From Streptomyces violaceusniger Tu 4113 (GTDB taxonomy: Bacteria; Actinomycetota; Actinomycetes; Streptomycetales; Streptomycetaceae): 64,000 nucleotides of DNA. The stretch lies in contig NC_015957.1 in NCBI RefSeq assembly GCF_000147815.2, forward strand, positions 2,232,001 through 2,296,000. The letters are read 5' to 3'. Shown here piece by piece: positions 61,844 through 64,000 of the stretch. The position numbers and the translations under genes were made by a program. How positions within the stretch are numbered: the first letter of the stretch is position 1; every line of letters begins with the position of its first letter. The notes beneath the pieces were generated by a model that saw only the letters and a list, made by a program, of their open reading frames with translations, searched no databases and was not told the origin of the DNA.

Positions 61844-63295
61844 CTATGCGCGCGAGGTGTTCTCCCGGATCAGCACATACAGCCCCGCGCTGGCGAGCAT
61901 CAGCGCGCCGTCGATGTAGACCGCGTGCGTCCAGCTTCCGTAGTGGTCGAAGAGGGTGCCGCTGAGGGCCGGGCTGACCACCGCGCCGATCTCCCCGACC
62001 AGGTTGAACAGGCCGAAGGCCGCGCCGCGTTCGGCCGCGTCGACCACATCGTTGAGCAGCGCGTGCGCCATCGGCTGGAGGGCGTTGAAGAACAGGCTGG
62101 TCACGAAGAGCAGGATGGACATCACCCAGAGGGAGGGCTTCTCATTGGTCTGCAGATAGGCGGCGAACACCAGCACCAGCACGCCCTGGACCACGGTGAA
62201 CGCGATCAGCAGCGGCCGCCGGCCCCAGCCCCGGGCCTTCGCCCGGTCCGAGAGCCGGCCCCCGGCCGGGAAGCCGAGGATGCCCGCGCCCGCGTTGAAG
62301 GTGGCCACCAGCGCGGCGTTCTGGAACGAGCTGTGGGCGGCGTCCGCGACGATCGACACCGACCAGAAGCTGAAGAACCACAGATTCCACATGACCGCGA
62401 TGAAGGCGAAGCTGAGCAGCAGCACATTGCGGTTCCGGGAGACCGAGCCCAGCTTGCTGCTCCGCCGGGCGAAGATCGCCCCGATGAGCAGGAACGCCAG
62501 CACGCACTCCAGGACGGCCACGCCCCAGCTCGGCATCCCCGCCCCGTCGGCGATCAGATAGACCGCCATGACCGCGGCGCACAGCACCGCCGAGGTCCCC
62601 AGCAGCCGCAGAGTGGAGCCGGTGGCCTTGAGCGGACCGCCGATCCGGCGCATATACACCGCCGTGATCCAGCCGAACGCGAGCGTCGCACCGCCCAGCA
62701 CCAGGAACGGCATCCGCCAGGCGTCCTCCTCGCCGAGCACCTCCCCGCCCCAGTCGATCAGATACGGCGCGCTGATGGTCGCGATCGTCAGCCCGATGGC
62801 CAGTCCGGTGATGGCGACGCCCATGCCCAGACCTGCCTTGGCGGGCGGGGTGCGCTGGGCGATCAGCGAGCGGTCGTTGGAGTAGAAGACGCCCTCGCCG
62901 AGGCCGGTGAGCACCCTTAGCACGACGAAGGCGATCAGCCCGGTCATCAGGCCGCTGGCGAGGGTCGCGACCCCCGCCCACAGCAGCGAGACCGCGAGCA
63001 TGGTGCGGTGCCCGAAGCGGTCGCCGAGATAGCCGCCGGGGAACTGGGTCAGCATGTAGCCCGCGAAGAAGAGGCTGCCGATCAGGCCGCCGAGCGCGTG
63101 CGGATGGCTGGCGGAGCCCAGCATGGCGTGGTCGTGCTCGATCAGCCAGGTGACGACCGGGCCGGTGATGGTGCGGTCGGCGTACGAGAAGAGCCAGCCG
63201 CCCAGCAGCATGGCCCACAGGGTGTGGTACGGCTGCCAGCCGCCCCGGGGCGCCTCCCGCCCCTGCGCGGTGGGCTCTGCGGTCACTTCGGGCAT
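61844..63295 (-). CDS. MFS transporter of the ACS/sugar-acid type
   Basis: A 483-residue major facilitator carrier with about 12 hydrophobic segments. The TM2-3 loop motif A is GGYLGDRFGHRTM. The N-terminal TM1 region GGWLFSYADRTITGPVVTWL, which carries the charged residues of proton-linked anion symporters, and FYSNDRSLIAQRTPPAKAGLGMG resemble anion:cation symporters (sugar acids, phthalate, glycerol 3-phosphate). ATG 63295 gives a normal N-terminus; the frame is open to 63718, but that overlaps the IclR gene. It probably belongs to the regulon of the IclR-type regulator encoded next to it, on the same strand upstream. The substrate is unknown. Confidence 0.88.
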   Translation of the reverse strand: MPEVTAEPTAQGREAPRGGWQPYHTLWAMLLGGWLFSYADRTITGPVVTWLIEHDHAMLGSASHPHALGGLIGSLFFAGYMLTQFPGGYLGDRFGHRTMLAVSLLWAGVATLASGLMTGLIAFVVLRVLTGLGEGVFYSNDRSLIAQRTPPAKAGLGMGVAITGLAIGLTIATISAPYLIDWGGEVLGEEDAWRMPFLVLGGATLAFGWITAVYMRRIGGPLKATGSTLRLLGTSAVLCAAVMAVYLIADGAGMPSWGVAVLECVLAFLLIGAIFARRSSKLGSVSRNRNVLLLSFAFIAVMWNLWFFSFWSVSIVADAAHSSFQNAALVATFNAGAGILGFPAGGRLSDRAKARGWGRRPLLIAFTVVQGVLVLVFAAYLQTNEKPSLWVMSILLFVTSLFFNALQPMAHALLNDVVDAAERGAAFGLFNLVGEIGAVVSPALSGTLFDHYGSWTHAVYIDGALMLASAGLYVLIRENTSRA

Positions 63296-63402
63296 GTCTC
63301 CATGTCCCCCTTCGGGCCTGGGCGTTCGGGCTCGGCGGCTCGGTATGTGCCACACAGAATGTGGCCCGATATCGGCCTCGGCAAGGCGCGCTCGTGGGTC
63401 TT

Positions 63403-64000
63403 TCACCGACCGGAAGCCTCCGCGACGGGCTCTTGCCCCAGGGCGGCGGCGAGGGTACGGGAGATGCCGTGGGCGGCGACCCGTACGGCCGGGATCAGCC
63501 CCGGGGCCCGCCCCTCCGCGGCCGGCACCACCACCGACAGCGAGGCCACCACCTCCCCGCGCGGTCCGCGCACCGGGGCGGCGATGGACAGCCCGTCCAT
63601 GGTGATCTGCCGGTCGCTGACCGCGATCCCGGTGCGCCGCACCTCGGCGAGGGTGGCCCGCAGCCGGTGCGGGTCCTGGATGGTCATTTCGGTGTAGCGG
63701 CGCAGCGGGCGGGCGCACAGCCGCTCGTACAGCCGTGGCGGCCCGTACGCGAGCAGCACAAGACCGACGCCGGTCGCGTGCAGCGGCCAGCGGCTGCCGA
63801 CCCGGGTGCGGACCTGGACCGCCGAGTGTCCCGAGATCAGCTCGACATAGACCACCTCCAGGCCGTCCCGCACGGCGAGCTGGACGTTCTCGTGGGTGGC
63901 CTCGTACAGGTCCTCCATGAACGGCAGCGCCGCCTCGCGCACCCCGACCCCGCGCGGCGAGAGCGTCGCCACCTCCCCCAGCCGCAGCCCGATGTGGTAC
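63403..64000 (-). CDS. IclR family transcriptional regulator (partial, N-terminus outside)
   Basis: The C-terminal 198 residues of an IclR regulator; the HTH lies beyond the right edge. The visible part reads YHIGLRLGEVATLSPRG at the edge, then the effector domain with NVQLAVRDGLEVVYVELISG, SRWPLHATGVGLVLLA and the GIAVSDRQITMDGLSIAAPV block typical of IclR. The stop is at 63403. It is followed 107 bp downstream by the MFS gene in the same direction, so it is likely the local regulator. The effector is unknown. Confidence 0.88.
   Translation of the reverse strand, partial: YHIGLRLGEVATLSPRGVGVREAALPFMEDLYEATHENVQLAVRDGLEVVYVELISGHSAVQVRTRVGSRWPLHATGVGLVLLAYGPPRLYERLCARPLRRYTEMTIQDPHRLRATLAEVRRTGIAVSDRQITMDGLSIAAPVRGPRGEVVASLSVVVPAAEGRAPGLIPAVRVAAHGISRTLAAALGQEPVAEASGR

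Overview
The window is Streptomyces chromosome. It is GC-rich with strongly GC-biased third codon positions, many GTG starts, GGAGG-type ribosome binding sites, and family hallmarks such as DUF397, DUF3000, DUF6153, ROK and NgcE-type proteins. From about 15.5 kb to the right edge the gene order matches, as I remember it, the S. coelicolor region starting at SCO5998: HTH-MurA paralogue, aconitase, ngcEFG, rok7B7, xylFGH, dxs, amino acid permease, fadBA, ribonuclease D and hemE. No rRNA, tRNA, CRISPR array or intact insertion sequence was seen.

Region 1 (0-4.3 kb) is made of small regulator/target pairs. A TetR gene has two operator-like repeats in front of it, an SDR/TetR divergent pair shares two near-perfect palindromes, and a LysR gene is divergent to an F420-reductase-like gene. 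Region 2 (4.3-15.4 kb) looks accessory. It carries a cysteine-synthase-like enzyme coupled to an MFS exporter and a copper-themed set: DUF6153-type secreted proteins, a Cys/His-tailed permease, DUF305 protein and a Tat multicopper oxidase. It also has CsoR-like operators without a CsoR or CopA gene in the window, plus decayed remnants of a TetR regulator and a universal stress protein. It is bracketed by two related 90-bp terminator elements.

Region 3 (15.5-31 kb) starts the syntenic core: MurA fused to an XRE domain with a palindrome at its promoter, LysR, an aminoglycoside-kinase-like gene bracketed by a 41-bp perfect direct repeat, aconitase with TamR-like and iron-box-like sites, a GNAT protein, a GH92 mannosidase, an Rpn-type nuclease whose C-terminal module is triplicated, a PIG-L deacetylase, an NmrA/HxlR pair and a DUF397/truncated XRE pair. 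Region 4 (31-45 kb) handles sugars: a second GH92 mannosidase with the same 12-bp palindrome as the first, ngcEFG with a DasR-like site, the ROK regulator, and xylFGH with its own palindromic operator.

Region 5 (45-64 kb) is mostly housekeeping: dxs, an APC permease, NYN/PIN and lectin-like proteins, fadBA, ribonuclease D, an atypical response regulator, DUF3000, hemE, an unknown protein with a threefold C-H-H/W-x-C-P repeat, a CoA-disulfide-reductase-like flavoprotein, an MFS carrier and the C-terminal part of an IclR regulator cut by the window edge. The most unusual non-coding structure is an array of tandem double hairpins (56.2-56.6 kb) with compensatory base changes between copies.
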